Source: UBA1422 sp963676385
GTDB taxonomy: Bacteria; Bacillota; Clostridia; Peptostreptococcales; Anaerovoracaceae
Length of the DNA: 64,000 nt
Reading direction: 5' to 3'
NCBI GenBank assembly: GCA_963676385.2
Contig: CAXXMM010000009.1
Location: 70,181 to 134,180 of the forward strand
Under the pieces are notes generated by a model. The model had not been told where the DNA came from and made no database searches. It saw nothing but the letters and a program-made list of their open reading frames with translations. Below are positions 55,484 through 64,000 of this stretch, piece by piece. The translations under genes and the position numbers were made by a program. The first letter of the stretch is position 1. Every line of letters begins with the position of its first letter.

Positions 55484-56632
55484 TTATTTATTCGAGGAAA
55501 CGGCATCATCATGATGCCGTTTTTTGTCTTGATACATCATGGCATCTATTTTTTTATAAAACTCCTTGGCGTTCATGCCGGAATCCGGATCATAAACCGC
55601 ATAACCCATGCTTAATTCCAAGCGATAAGGTTTGAGACTCATTTCGTTGTAATTCGCCAGTTGGCGATTAATTTTGCCCACCACGGTGGTGAGTGTCTCT
55701 TCGTTGGACGTATCCAAAATAATACAGAATTCATCCCCTCCATAACGAGCCACAAAATCATTGGAACGCAGCAGGTTGCGAATCAAACTGGATACTGTAA
55801 TTAACGCTTCGTCTCCCACGGTATGCCCATAGGTATCGTTGATTTGTTTCAGCCCGTTAACATCCGCCATAATAGCAGAAAACGTATTGGTGCGGCTGCT
55901 CCCGGCAATTTTTTTCCGCAAATAGGATTCCAATCTCTTTCGGTTGTAAGCACCGGATAGGTAGTCCACATTGGTCTCAATACTTTGGGCGAAAAATGCA
56001 ATCATCAACACGGAACAAATCAATCCCATCAAGGTAAACGGATATCCATATATCAATGATTGAAGTACCAACCCAATAACAGGCGTCACAGGGAAAAGTA
56101 AAAATGGGATAAAGTGAGAGTGTTCAATTTTTTTTCTGTAAACGCATAAGTATCCTGTTGCAGCCAAAAGAAGATATACAGTCATGGCCGTGGCAACCAT
56201 ATATAAGGATCCCCTTGAATACACATTTGCTGAATCAATGGAATAGTACAAGCCGTCGAATTGGGTGGCAATAAGAAGTGCAATATTGAGCACATTTATT
56301 ACGATGATAGATGCCATAATAAAAACAGTCGGCCGTTTCCGGGGAGCAATATAGTAATGCACATATAGCAACCAGAGAGACGGTATCACCGGAGACAAGA
56401 GAAACAAAACAAAATTCCCAATATGATTTACTGCCACAAAATATGTACCTGGCGAACCATCAAATCTACCTAAGCTATCTGCAATCAATATGATAATCGC
56501 CATCCTGAGAATAGTCATAAATATTTTTGAATGTTGGGATCCTTTTTCTCCATTGATTTCATAATAGATTGTGATAAACAATAAGATAATGATTGAAAAA
56601 ACATTAATGGTAATATTGTCCAGCAAAGTCAT
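55484..56632 (-). CDS. Membrane diguanylate cyclase (GGDEF)
   Basis: 382 aa. The N-terminal 205 or so residues form about six to seven membrane segments. The GGDEF domain has the substrate motif DVNGLKQINDTYGH, the active-site GGDEF at 298-302, and an I-site RSND at 289-292 spaced five residues before it. It should therefore make c-di-GMP with product inhibition. No EAL or HD-GYP partner is in the window. Start 56632 has GGAGG. Its last codons hold the proA terminator of the opposite strand. The signal sensed is unknown. Confidence 0.92.
   Translation of the reverse strand: MTLLDNITINVFSIIILLFITIYYEINGEKGSQHSKIFMTILRMAIIILIADSLGRFDGSPGTYFVAVNHIGNFVLFLLSPVIPSLWLLYVHYYIAPRKRPTVFIMASIIVINVLNIALLIATQFDGLYYSIDSANVYSRGSLYMVATAMTVYLLLAATGYLCVYRKKIEHSHFIPFLLFPVTPVIGLVLQSLIYGYPFTLMGLICSVLMIAFFAQSIETNVDYLSGAYNRKRLESYLRKKIAGSSRTNTFSAIMADVNGLKQINDTYGHTVGDEALITVSSLIRNLLRSNDFVARYGGDEFCIILDTSNEETLTTVVGKINRQLANYNEMSLKPYRLELSMGYAVYDPDSGMNAKEFYKKIDAMMYQDKKRHHDDAVSSNK
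55499..55526 (+). terminator. Rho-independent terminator after proA
   Basis: Perfect 10-bp stem AACGGCATCA (55499-55508) / TGATGCCGTT (55512-55521), loop TCA, then TTTTG. It lies wholly inside the 3' coding end of the convergent GGDEF gene, where it encodes part of a Lys-Arg-His-His-Asp-Asp stretch. Confidence 0.9.
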
Positions 56633-56746
56633 ATTTCCGCCTCCGCAGCATGTATAGCCATCCTGTATTTTAATTGGATAAACTAGTAAAGTATTCCATA
56701 AATTATAACATATGGTTATACATGCTTGCAAGCGCGTGGCGTTTCT

Positions 56747-56759
56747 TATTGCGAAAATC
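56747..56759. repeat. Left 13-bp flanking direct repeat of the IS
   Basis: TATTGCGAAAATC, identical to 58406-58418, one base outside the left inverted repeat. Read as a target-site duplication. Confidence 0.7.
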
Positions 56760-58405
56760 TGTTAAATGAAAAACTAAAAGCAACCGTAAATCAAAAAACA
56801 TCACCATAGATCATATTTGTTGCGGAAATTGGGTCGGGAATCGTGTAAAATACAATTGAAACTGCTAGAATTCGCTATGAAACAGGCACAGCAAACAAAC
56901 AGGGCTAAAGTTTTTTGCAAAAGTAAACGCGACCCCGTTTTTCGCAGGTATATCAGTTGGTTGTCTGACCAAATACTGCTACTTACGTTTGAGTAGTGCC
57001 GGTTTCAAAATGACCTCATCGGGTGGAATAGGTGAGAGATCAAGTGAATCCAGCAGTTTTCCATAGTCTTTCCCTTGCAGGAGTTGAAACGGCGTTTTGT
57101 TGCCGAATACCTCTCTTGCCACGCTGTTGATGTGACGACAAACCACGTTCAGGTCCGCCTGAGATAAGGGGTCGAATGAAACGCCTTTGGGCAGGATTCG
57201 CCGAAGCAGGGCGTGGTTTTTCTCCACCTGCGGCTTTTGCCAGGATGCCTGAGGGTCGCAGTAAAAGATCCGGGTGCGCTGACAGTTGCTTAGCGAATAT
57301 TCGAGGTTTTCGGGGTTCTTGAATTCGACTCCGTTGTCGGTGAGGATAATCGGGAAGAGTTTGCGGAACAAGGAAAGCCCAAGCAGGCTTGTGAGTTTGT
57401 CGAAGACAGCTTCAACACTTTTCATTTTGCCATCGTCCATAAGAAACATAAGCATAAAATTGTTTTGCCGAAAAATCATGGTGAGGATAACCTTGCCTTT
57501 GCAACGCTTGCCTTTTACCGTGTCCATCTCGACGACGGAAACACCGGGATGCTCGCCGAGATAATGGTTGAAATCCTCGTAGGTGCGGCCTTTGCGGCAG
57601 CGATACTCCAGTTTTGTCAGCACTTTTTGCTTTTTTCGTTGCCGGTAGGCGACTTTTTTGGGAAGATCGATGTTCCTGACATCGAAAGCCCGGCAGTCGA
57701 TGTACTTGTAAATGGTTCGCTCGGAGCAGCCGATTTCATCCGCATGAGTGGAGAAAATGTGGTTGATGGACTGGCCCTTCATGATGAGGGGAGAAATGAG
57801 AATTCCAATTTCCGACAGCTTTTGTGGACTGATTCGAAGCCCTTTTCTGCTTTCCTTCAGGGTGGTTAGGTAAGCTGCATGGGCCCGATGTGCGGAGTAG
57901 TAGGCATGATCTTTCCTGCAGGCCTTTTGTGAAAGGCATCCGGTGCAGACATAGGGAGGCTTTTCAAGGAGCTTGCAGTGAACTGAGACAAATTGGCCGC
58001 ACAAGGCTTGACAGTCGAAATCTTTGCAGGTTTTGCATCTGGAAAAACAGCCTGTGGAGCGGGCCTCGCCACAAAGGTCCGTACGAAGACATCCAAAATA
58101 GTTGAGACATTCGTTCTTGCCATCGCCGATGCGACTGGCAAAAGCACGGTGCTTTTGGATTTCACGTGAAACGGTGGATGAAGAACGTCCAAGCAACCTG
58201 GCGATTGAGTTGAAGGTGAAATTTCGGACAAGGCAGCGTTCAATCAGTGCTCTGTCCGACAAAGATAAGTGCTTGCTCATGATATGCTCCATTCCGGTCA
58301 GACAACCAGAATTAAGTATATCCAAAAATGACTCTTTGCAATAGTAAATGCAAGTTTGCACAAGTAAAAGTAGACAAAAAGTTGCGTTTAGTTTTGCAAT
58401 TAACG
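56760..58405 (-). mobile_element. IS30-family insertion sequence (about 1646 bp)
   Basis: The element is bounded by 24-bp inverted repeats that match at 21 of 24 positions: GTTAAATGAAAAACTAAAAG... at 56761-56784 and the complement at 58381-58404. It is flanked by 13-bp direct repeats. Inside are subterminal copies of TTTGCANNAGTAAA at 56914-56930, 58335-58351 and 58355-58371, the last two exactly 20 bp apart; these may bind transposase. One transposase gene fills it. It inserted 2 bp past the bceB stop, leaving that gene whole. Besides the IR and one subterminal motif, 56785-56978 has nothing clear. Confidence 0.85.
56979..58280 (-). CDS. IS30-family transposase
   Basis: 433 aa. An N-terminal HTH (LSDRALIERCLVRNFTFNSI, ARLLGRSSSTVSREI) is followed by a Cys-rich zinc-ribbon-like region (CFSRCKTCKDFDC, VCTGCLSQKACRKDH) and the DDE catalytic core: Asp253 (VVEMDT), Asp315 (LTDNG) and Glu353 (VEKNH). 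I start at the ATG 58280, with GGAG 6 bases upstream. The frame is intact, so the element may be active. Confidence 0.93.
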   Translation of the reverse strand: MSKHLSLSDRALIERCLVRNFTFNSIARLLGRSSSTVSREIQKHRAFASRIGDGKNECLNYFGCLRTDLCGEARSTGCFSRCKTCKDFDCQALCGQFVSVHCKLLEKPPYVCTGCLSQKACRKDHAYYSAHRAHAAYLTTLKESRKGLRISPQKLSEIGILISPLIMKGQSINHIFSTHADEIGCSERTIYKYIDCRAFDVRNIDLPKKVAYRQRKKQKVLTKLEYRCRKGRTYEDFNHYLGEHPGVSVVEMDTVKGKRCKGKVILTMIFRQNNFMLMFLMDDGKMKSVEAVFDKLTSLLGLSLFRKLFPIILTDNGVEFKNPENLEYSLSNCQRTRIFYCDPQASWQKPQVEKNHALLRRILPKGVSFDPLSQADLNVVCRHINSVAREVFGNKTPFQLLQGKDYGKLLDSLDLSPIPPDEVILKPALLKRK

Positions 58406-58418
58406 TATTGCGAAAATC
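58406..58418. repeat. Right 13-bp flanking direct repeat of the IS
   Basis: TATTGCGAAAATC, identical to 56747-56759, one base outside the right inverted repeat. Confidence 0.7.
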
Positions 58419-58420
58419 CT

Positions 58421-60427
58421 TTATTGTACGATTCTATAATAGGCCCGAGCGGTAAGACTATACGCCAAAGTATAGATTATTCCAAACACCAACAAGGTTC
58501 CACCTGTGGTCATGGCAAACAGTTGCCAATTTGGCATATACAGCACGGACAGCATCTTTGAAATCATATTAAATGCAAAACAAATGTGGATACAGGCGAC
58601 AACTAGGGGAAGGAAAAAAACAGTTAAGACTTGAGATTTGATGGCTCCTCTAATCATGGATTTTTCCATGCCGACTTTCTGCATAATCTCAAACCGATTC
58701 CGATCATCGTATCCCTCGGAAATCTGTTTATAATACATAATCAATATGGTTGCCAAGGTGAACATAATGCCCAGAAAGATTCCAACAAAAAACAACCCGC
58801 CGTATACGGTTAATAAGTCATTGGTAAAAGAAGCAACCGAGGTGGCAGAAATCCAGGCCTTGCCACTCACGTCCAACTGGCCCGTTGCCTGATCCAGCTT
58901 TGAAGTCAAATCTACTAAGTCTTGATTTTTCTGGGTAACATTAAACCCATAATAGTAGCTTAGGCCGACCCCTTGTTCCCCAACTGACTGGTCGAGCCAC
59001 TTGGAAATCGCCTCGTTCATTTTTGCAATTGCAGCATCATCGGGTACTATGACAAAATAAAGGGGAACGCCATTGTACGCTTCATTAGGAACATCCAATC
59101 CCGGCTCTCCCTCGCCTTTTACAAAATTGTATGTAATTCCAGCGAAAGTTGCCTTTTCTCTTGAGTAAGTAACATCCCTAGTATAAAGCAGTGCCTCTCC
59201 AGGCTGCAACGCAATATTGCTCCCTACTCTTTCGTTATAATCTTGAGCAGTAATAAATAAAACCCTTGCGTTAATATTTTTATTCACAACCCCTAAACTT
59301 TTTGCCTCAAAATTCGTCCCTGCAGTCTCCATATAGCATTCCAAATAACTGAACTTTAGAATCTGCTTCGGCTGCAAGGATTCATCTGAAATAAATTTGG
59401 AAACAGCACCATCAATTTTTTCTATGTTGCTTTTCGTAATATCAGTGGCATGAACTTGTATATTTCGAGGGCAGGCATCATTTGCCGCATCGTTCATCCC
59501 CATATATAGCGAAGTGGTGGTGGAAAGCATGACAAGCACCATGGTAGATAAAATACAAATAGATGCTAAGCCAACGGCATTTTGTTTCATTCGATACATC
59601 ATTGAAGACACCGAGATAAAATGATTGGTCTTATAGTAGTACTTCTTATTCTTTCGAAGCATTTTCAGAAATACAATGCTGCCGGTGGTCATCACTCCAT
59701 AGGTTCCGGCAATGACCAACACCACCGCTACAAAAAACAAAACCAACGCACTAAGGGGGTCTTTTACCGATAATGCAATAATGTACCCTGCCGCCAAAAG
59801 CAGGGTGCTGACAATTGCTAGAATCCATTTAGTCTTTGGTTCCTTCTCTCCCGCGCTTTGAGATTGTAGCAATGTAATTGGATTGGATAGATGCACATGC
59901 CCAAGGTTATAAATTAATGCAATGAAATACACAGACACAAACAAAATCAAGGTTATCATCAGTGCCCAAACTGATATGGAAAAAGCAAAGGGCACATCCA
60001 CTTGTACAATCCGAAGAACCATGGCCAACAGCAATTTAGAAAACAAAATGCCAATTAAAAGCCCTCCAATAATAGAACATCCGCCCATTATCAAGGTTTC
60101 CACGGCCATTAATCTTCCAATATGCTTTTTTTCCATCCCCAAAATGTTGAAAAGACCCAGTTCTTTTTTTCGCTGCTTCATGAGGAAGCTGTTGGTATAC
60201 AAAATGATTACAAAGGAAAAGATGGCAACCACCACCACGCCCAGTGTAAGAATAAATGCCAATTGCTCCCCGCCGAACATGGATGCACTCTTTACTTTGT
60301 CCCTCATGAAGCACAACAAATAAAACATCATTACTGTGGCTGTGCCTGCCAAAGTATAGGGAAGATATAGCTTACGGTTTTTTTGAACATTCGTTAGGGC
60401 CATTCGAAGGTAGAATCCACGTTTCAT
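58421..60427 (-). CDS. bceB: BceB-type ABC transporter permease
   Basis: 668 aa FtsX-fold permease of the BceAB peptide-antibiotic resistance/sensing type: ten membrane segments, with a long extracellular domain (about residues 310-530) between segments 7 and 8, the BceB hallmark. KELGLFNILGMEKKHIG near 90 and EIMQKVGMEKSMIRGAI near the end are the ATPase-coupling helices. Start shares one base with the bceA stop. Likely senses or removes a wall-active peptide together with BceS; the peptide is unknown. Confidence 0.9.
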   Translation of the reverse strand: MKRGFYLRMALTNVQKNRKLYLPYTLAGTATVMMFYLLCFMRDKVKSASMFGGEQLAFILTLGVVVVAIFSFVIILYTNSFLMKQRKKELGLFNILGMEKKHIGRLMAVETLIMGGCSIIGGLLIGILFSKLLLAMVLRIVQVDVPFAFSISVWALMITLILFVSVYFIALIYNLGHVHLSNPITLLQSQSAGEKEPKTKWILAIVSTLLLAAGYIIALSVKDPLSALVLFFVAVVLVIAGTYGVMTTGSIVFLKMLRKNKKYYYKTNHFISVSSMMYRMKQNAVGLASICILSTMVLVMLSTTTSLYMGMNDAANDACPRNIQVHATDITKSNIEKIDGAVSKFISDESLQPKQILKFSYLECYMETAGTNFEAKSLGVVNKNINARVLFITAQDYNERVGSNIALQPGEALLYTRDVTYSREKATFAGITYNFVKGEGEPGLDVPNEAYNGVPLYFVIVPDDAAIAKMNEAISKWLDQSVGEQGVGLSYYYGFNVTQKNQDLVDLTSKLDQATGQLDVSGKAWISATSVASFTNDLLTVYGGLFFVGIFLGIMFTLATILIMYYKQISEGYDDRNRFEIMQKVGMEKSMIRGAIKSQVLTVFFLPLVVACIHICFAFNMISKMLSVLYMPNWQLFAMTTGGTLLVFGIIYTLAYSLTARAYYRIVQ

Positions 60428-61226
60428 TATTGATTCCCCCTTACATCCTGTTTCATTTCTTCAGCATTCAATTCCTTCCCGGTTAGGAGCGTTGTCAATG
60501 TATCAGATATGTTGGCATACAATTCTTCCTGGGACATGTTGGCACGATATATCTGGTGAAAGATTTCACCGTCACGTAAAAACAGAACACGCTTCGCGTG
60601 ACTGGCCGCTTTGATGCTATGAGTTACCATTAATATGGTTTGCCCCTCATTATTGATTTCGCCAAACACCTGAAGTAAATTCTCCGTGGAGCGGCTGTCC
60701 AGAGAACCGGTGGGTTCGTCGGCCAGAATCAGTCGAGGGTTAGTAATTAAGGCTCTTGCCACGGCAGCACGTTGTTTTTCTCCGCCCGAAATCTCATACG
60801 GAAATTTTTCCAACAATTTGGTAATGCCTAATCTTTTTGCAATGGGCATAAGTCTCAATTCCATTTCTTCATAACCCTTCCCTGCAAGAACCAAAGGCAA
60901 GAAAATATTGTCTTTGATGGTGAAGGTATCTAACAAATTGAAATCTTGAAATACAAACCCCAGATTGTCTCTTCGAAAAGCGGATATCGCCGACTCTTTT
61001 ATAGATACAATGCTCTTTCCATCCAAAAGGACCTCCCCACTGGTAGGCTTGTCCAGGGATGCAAGCATATGTAGCAAGGTGGTCTTTCCGATCCGGATTC
61101 ACCCATGATGGCCACAAATTCCCCTTCCTCTACTGAAAAAGAGATATTAGACAAGGCTTGCACTTGTTGCAACCCAAACCGACTGGTATATACCTTTTTT
61201 AAATTATTAACTATCAAAATTGACAT
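60427..61226 (-). CDS. bceA: BceA-type ABC transporter ATPase (one apparent frameshift)
   Basis: 266 aa after correction. Walker A (42-49, GESGSGKT) is interrupted: the sequence reads TCGGAAAG where TCGGGAAAG is needed, so one base is missing at 61088-61089. After correction it shows QDFNLLDTFT (Q-loop), ISGGEKQRAAVARAL (signature), LILADEPTGSLD (Walker B) and VTHS. AGGAGG precedes the ATG. Probably a sequencing deletion; if real, the ATPase is dead. Possible BceR sites lie upstream. Confidence 0.88.
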
Positions 61227-61293
61227 TTGTGTTCCTCCTCTTCTTTGATGATTTTATTTTACAGAAAACCATCAAAGGTTGCCTTGGGTTTGG

Positions 61294-61323
61294 CTTACAA
61301 TTCACCTTTTAATCTTACAGTTC
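61294..61323 (-). promoter_or_regulatory. Candidate BceR operator upstream of bceA
   Basis: Two direct repeats CTTACANTTC at 61294-61303 and 61314-61323 (read on the plus strand), exactly 20 bp apart, as expected for an OmpR-family dimer on two helical turns. They lie upstream of a TAAAAT -10-like site with a poor -35, in the 174-bp gap between bceS and bceA. The rest of that gap shows nothing else clear. Confidence 0.5.
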
Positions 61324-61400
61324 TGCAAGAATCTACAAAAATAGCCGTTTTCCATCTGAATCAAAGGATTTTCCCCCACATAAAAAAAGGGAATGTCAGG

Positions 61401-62380
61401 TCACTCCCAGTTTTCGTTTCCTTGATAAAATCCAATTTTGACACGAGTTCCAACCCCCGCTTCGGATTCAATTACTATGGTATGGGACAGTTTTGTTAAA
61501 ATTTTATGGCAAAGGTAAAGCCCAATTCCTGTCGCTTTCTTTTGTTCCCTACCATTATATCCAGTAAATCCTTTTTCAAAAATTCGGGGCAGGTCACATG
61601 GATCAATGCCGATACCCTCATCGGCAATCACCAAAGAATCCGGTTCATCCGGATCCATGTAAATGGAAATCTGTCCGGCAGCAGTATATTTAGGGCATTG
61701 GACAAAATCTGTTCCAACACAAAAGCCAACCACTTTTCATCGGTAACTGCGTACACATTCAGCGGTTCATAAGACAGGGTTATTTTTTTCCGGATAAAGG
61801 TTTTTGCATGCCGTTTAATTGCATTTTTTATAATGGGGTCAAGGGAATACCTTTTCAAAAGCAAGTCACCGGAGATCCCCTCGGTTCGGATGAACCCAAG
61901 AACCATTTCCACATATTCTTCAATACGGGAAAGCTGTTCACCAATCTCATCATATTGAGGCAATTGTTCTGTCTGAAGAATTAATCGCAAAGCGGCAATA
62001 GGCGTTTTAATTTGATGTGCCCATACCGAATAGTAATCCTTCATTTCCGCCAAATTTCTATCATGCTCGTAATTTATCTTTTTCACTTCTCCATGTAACA
62101 AGTTGATAATGTTTTGGTATTCTTTTTCAGCGCTGTCTGAAGGAGTTGGCAAGATTGCTTGATTCACCATTATGGCATTGTTTTGTTCTTTAAGGCGCTG
62201 AGTTCTTTGATGCCACATAAAATACCTTAACAATGAAATCAACAAGGATACAAAAAGAGTTAATCCCGCCGCATAAATCAGGGGATTCGCCGGCAAGGAG
62301 TATGCATAAAAAACTGCCGTAAAAATCACTGCCATTACCAGCCAACTTAGGTAAATCACCATTTCTCTTTTAACCCACAT
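61401..62380 (-). CDS. bceS: BceS-type sensor histidine kinase (one apparent frameshift)
   Basis: 326 aa after correction. Two N-terminal membrane helices with almost no extracellular loop (intramembrane-sensing type), then the H-box SVWAHQIKTPIAAL with His122, the N-box (LEQILSNAL), and in another frame ADEGIGIDPCDLPRIFEKGF and KATGIGLYLCH. One base is missing in T3 at 61689-61691; restoring it gives SNALKYTAAGQIS. The start overlaps bceR by 11 bp. Phosphorylates BceR. Confidence 0.88.
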
Positions 62381-63038
62381 AATAACCTATCCCTTTTTTG
62401 GTTTTTACAAAGTCCAGTAATCCAACTTCTTCAATTTTCTTTCGAAGTCTTGTCACGTTTACAGTTAAGGTATTGTCATCAATAAATTCATCGCTTTGCC
62501 ATAACCGTTCCATAATGGCATCCCTGGACACAATGGTTCCTCTGTTTTCCATTAAAAGTTGAAGAATCTTTACTTCATTTCGCGTCAATTCGATTTTCCC
62601 TGTCCCCACAGACAAGGTGGCATCTCCAAAATTTAATATTACCCCATCGCTTTCCAGCACATTGGTCTGCCCATGATAAGAATAGGTACGTCGCAGAATC
62701 GCCGAGATTTTTGCCAACAATACATTGATATCAAAGGGTTTGGAAATAAAGTCGTCTCCTCCCATGTTCATTGCCATGACAATGTTCATGTTATCCGCCG
62801 CTGAGGAAATAAACATAATGGGAACTTTTGAATGTTTTCGAATTTGCTCGCACCAATAAAATCCATTGAGTCCGGGAAGCATAATATCTAGAAGGACTAG
62901 GTGGGGTTCCTCTCGAAGCACCTGACCGGTCACATCGTCAAACTGATCTACGCAAAAAATCTCATACCCCCATCTTTCCAAATTTTGTTTCAACAAGGCG
63001 GAGATAACCGGATCATCTTCTACAATTAATATTTTCAT
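62370..63038 (-). CDS. bceR: BceR-type OmpR-family response regulator
   Basis: 222 aa. Receiver domain with acidic Asp8/Asp9, phospho-acceptor Asp51 (LLDIMLPGLNG) and KPFD; then the winged-helix Trans_reg_C domain (ELTRNEVKILQLLMENRG, DNTLTVNVTRLRKKIEE, VKTKKGIGYYVG). It follows a GNAT gene by 10 bp. Likely activates bceAB through the 20-bp-spaced repeats at 61294-61323. Confidence 0.95.
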   Translation of the reverse strand: MKILIVEDDPVISALLKQNLERWGYEIFCVDQFDDVTGQVLREEPHLVLLDIMLPGLNGFYWCEQIRKHSKVPIMFISSAADNMNIVMAMNMGGDDFISKPFDINVLLAKISAILRRTYSYHGQTNVLESDGVILNFGDATLSVGTGKIELTRNEVKILQLLMENRGTIVSRDAIMERLWQSDEFIDDNTLTVNVTRLRKKIEEVGLLDFVKTKKGIGYYVG

Positions 63039-63048
63039 ATAGCCTCTC

Positions 63049-63540
63049 CTATTTTGACCTTCGTTCCATCAGTTGAACGTTTTGCCATTTTCCATCCATA
63101 TCCATGGAAATTCTTTCCCGATATCCAATGTGACGAAATCCACATTTCTCGTGGAGACGAATGCTTGCAAAATTTTTTGAAATAATTGAAGATTGCAGCG
63201 TCCACAATCCGGCCTCTTCAGCATCCCGAATAAGTTGATTGAGTAATTTGGTACCAACGCCTTTGTCATTTTCAGAGGGAGTAACATAAATGCTCACTTC
63301 TGCAACACCCTGATATACACAACGATTGCTCACAGGCGTCAATGCGGCCCATCCCACAATTTCCTCCTTTTGATTATAAGCGACCAATCGGCATGTAGGC
63401 AAGTGTTCCTGATTCCACTTATCATATGCCGGCACAACATCTTCAAATGTGGCGACCTTTGTCTTGATTCCTTCCCCGTATATCCTTGCAACCTCCGGCC
63501 AATGAGCACGGCACATTTTTCCAACAAATATTTGAGTCAT
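63049..63540 (-). CDS. GNAT acetyltransferase, phosphinothricin-acetyltransferase-like
   Basis: 163 aa resembling the Pat/bar-like GNAT group: N-terminal RIYGEGIKTKVATFE, then AEVSIYVTPSENDKGVGTKL (acetyl-CoA loop) and SIRLHEKCGFRHIGYRE. These enzymes acetylate small amino compounds such as phosphinothricin or methionine sulfoximine; the natural substrate is unknown. It lies just before bceR and may share its transcript. Confidence 0.85.
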   Translation of the reverse strand: MTQIFVGKMCRAHWPEVARIYGEGIKTKVATFEDVVPAYDKWNQEHLPTCRLVAYNQKEEIVGWAALTPVSNRCVYQGVAEVSIYVTPSENDKGVGTKLLNQLIRDAEEAGLWTLQSSIISKNFASIRLHEKCGFRHIGYRERISMDMDGKWQNVQLMERRSK

Positions 63541-63598
63541 ATCTTTACACCTACACTAATTATTATACTGTTATTTTATCTTACTTACTATCAAATGG

Positions 63599-64000
63599 CT
63601 ATATCCTGTCTCCCCGCATTTTCTTTGTGAAAACAAAAACCGCAAGACCCATAATCAGCACTGCATAGACGATTACCCACCACAAATCCGGGAAAATCTC
63701 TGAATACCTTCCGGCCAAGGCTTCTCTTCCCGCATCAACTGCATGCACAAAAGGTAAGGCTTCTGCAATGGCTCGAAACGTGCCTCCAACCAAATTCAGA
63801 TCAAACCAAGTTCCTGAAAGCCAGGCACTGACATTGGTCAAAAGTGCACCACACACACCACCCACCTGCCTGTCAGTAAATATACTACCACAGAGCAGCA
63901 GACCAATTCCAATAAACAAAATCGCCACCGGAATTAAAACAATTATCGCCATCAAAATATGAATGCTGATTTCTAACCCCAAAAGTATAGCTACAATGAA
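63599..64000 (-). CDS. ABC-2-type transporter permease, C-terminal part
   Basis: The frame is open to the window end, so the 5' part is missing. About 133 residues are visible with four membrane segments and the ABC-2 block RQVGGVCGALLTNVSAWLSG and PFVHAVDAGREAL (short loop). The final MRGDRI is the cytoplasmic end. A TTG at 63982 is not the true start. Substrate unknown; its ATPase would lie outside the window. Confidence 0.8.
   Translation of the reverse strand, partial: FIVAILLGLEISIHILMAIIVLIPVAILFIGIGLLLCGSIFTDRQVGGVCGALLTNVSAWLSGTWFDLNLVGGTFRAIAEALPFVHAVDAGREALAGRYSEIFPDLWWVIVYAVLIMGLAVFVFTKKMRGDRI

Noticed and set aside
56915..56933. TTGCAAAAGTAAACGCGAC taken first as the left inverted repeat of the IS
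   Set aside because: A better 24-bp match lies at 56761-56784, next to a 13-bp direct repeat; the inner copy is a subterminal motif.
1..64000. CRISPR array, tRNA/rRNA genes or prophage
   Set aside because: No regular repeat-spacer pattern, no RNA-gene-like sequence and no phage structural genes were seen on reading; tRNAscan or similar was not run.

Overview
The window reads as chromosome of an anaerobic, low-to-mid GC Bacillota (Clostridia / Eubacteriales type, perhaps Eubacteriaceae-like; I cannot name the genus). The signs are a T-box upstream of valS, AGGAGG ribosome sites, a BceRS-AB module, short intergenic gaps, pyruvate:ferredoxin oxidoreductase, a six-subunit Ech-type energy-converting [NiFe] hydrogenase with a full hypABFCDE maturation set, and the tetrahydrofolate C1 genes fhs-fchA-folD. 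Together these suggest an H2-evolving fermenter, possibly an acetogen: PFOR makes reduced ferredoxin, Ech uses it to evolve H2 and pump ions, and the Hyp proteins build the NiFe site.

Layout. 1-6 kb: end of a Crp/Fnr regulator, then hypABFCDE (minus). 6-10 kb: nifJ (PFOR). 10-15.6 kb: echABCDEF. 15.8-32 kb: a long minus-strand housekeeping run with valS (T-box), folC, a lipid kinase, a GNAT, plsX, rnc, smc, ftsY, der, plsY, gpsA and miaB. 32-34.3 kb: a YtvI/AI-2E-type membrane protein and galE. 34.3-38.1 kb: a Cys-rich operon led by an ArsR repressor (permease, ferredoxin, thioredoxin, CMD protein, short larC, LUD protein). 38.2-45.6 kb: larB, folD, fchA, fhs, a homocysteine methyltransferase, rnhB, rbgA and rplS. 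45.8-48.7 kb (plus): a DUF975/CmpB membrane protein and a membrane-anchored phosphoesterase. 48.7-55.5 kb: tagO-like, xerD, nudF, proC and proB (minus), divergent from an exonuclease and proA (plus). 55.5-64 kb: a diguanylate cyclase, an IS30-family element with clear ends, bceRSAB, a GNAT and a truncated ABC-2 permease.

The main caveat is that eleven genes carry 21 apparent single-base frameshifts (18 extra bases, 3 missing), nearly all in homopolymers. Nineteen of them lie in 14 kb (34.9-48.9 kb). Essential genes (rplS, plsX, rbgA) are among them, and correcting each site gives a whole number of codons and family-typical lengths. I read these as sequence errors, and I annotate the genes over their full corrected spans. 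No tRNA, rRNA, CRISPR array or prophage was seen. I found no convincing wholly new multi-gene system. The most unusual items are an alanine-rich tail on ribosomal protein bL19, an EchF with a duplicated ferredoxin module, a C-terminal histidine tail on HypB, the Cys-rich ArsR operon with a short LarC, and an IS30-type element with 13-bp flanking repeats.
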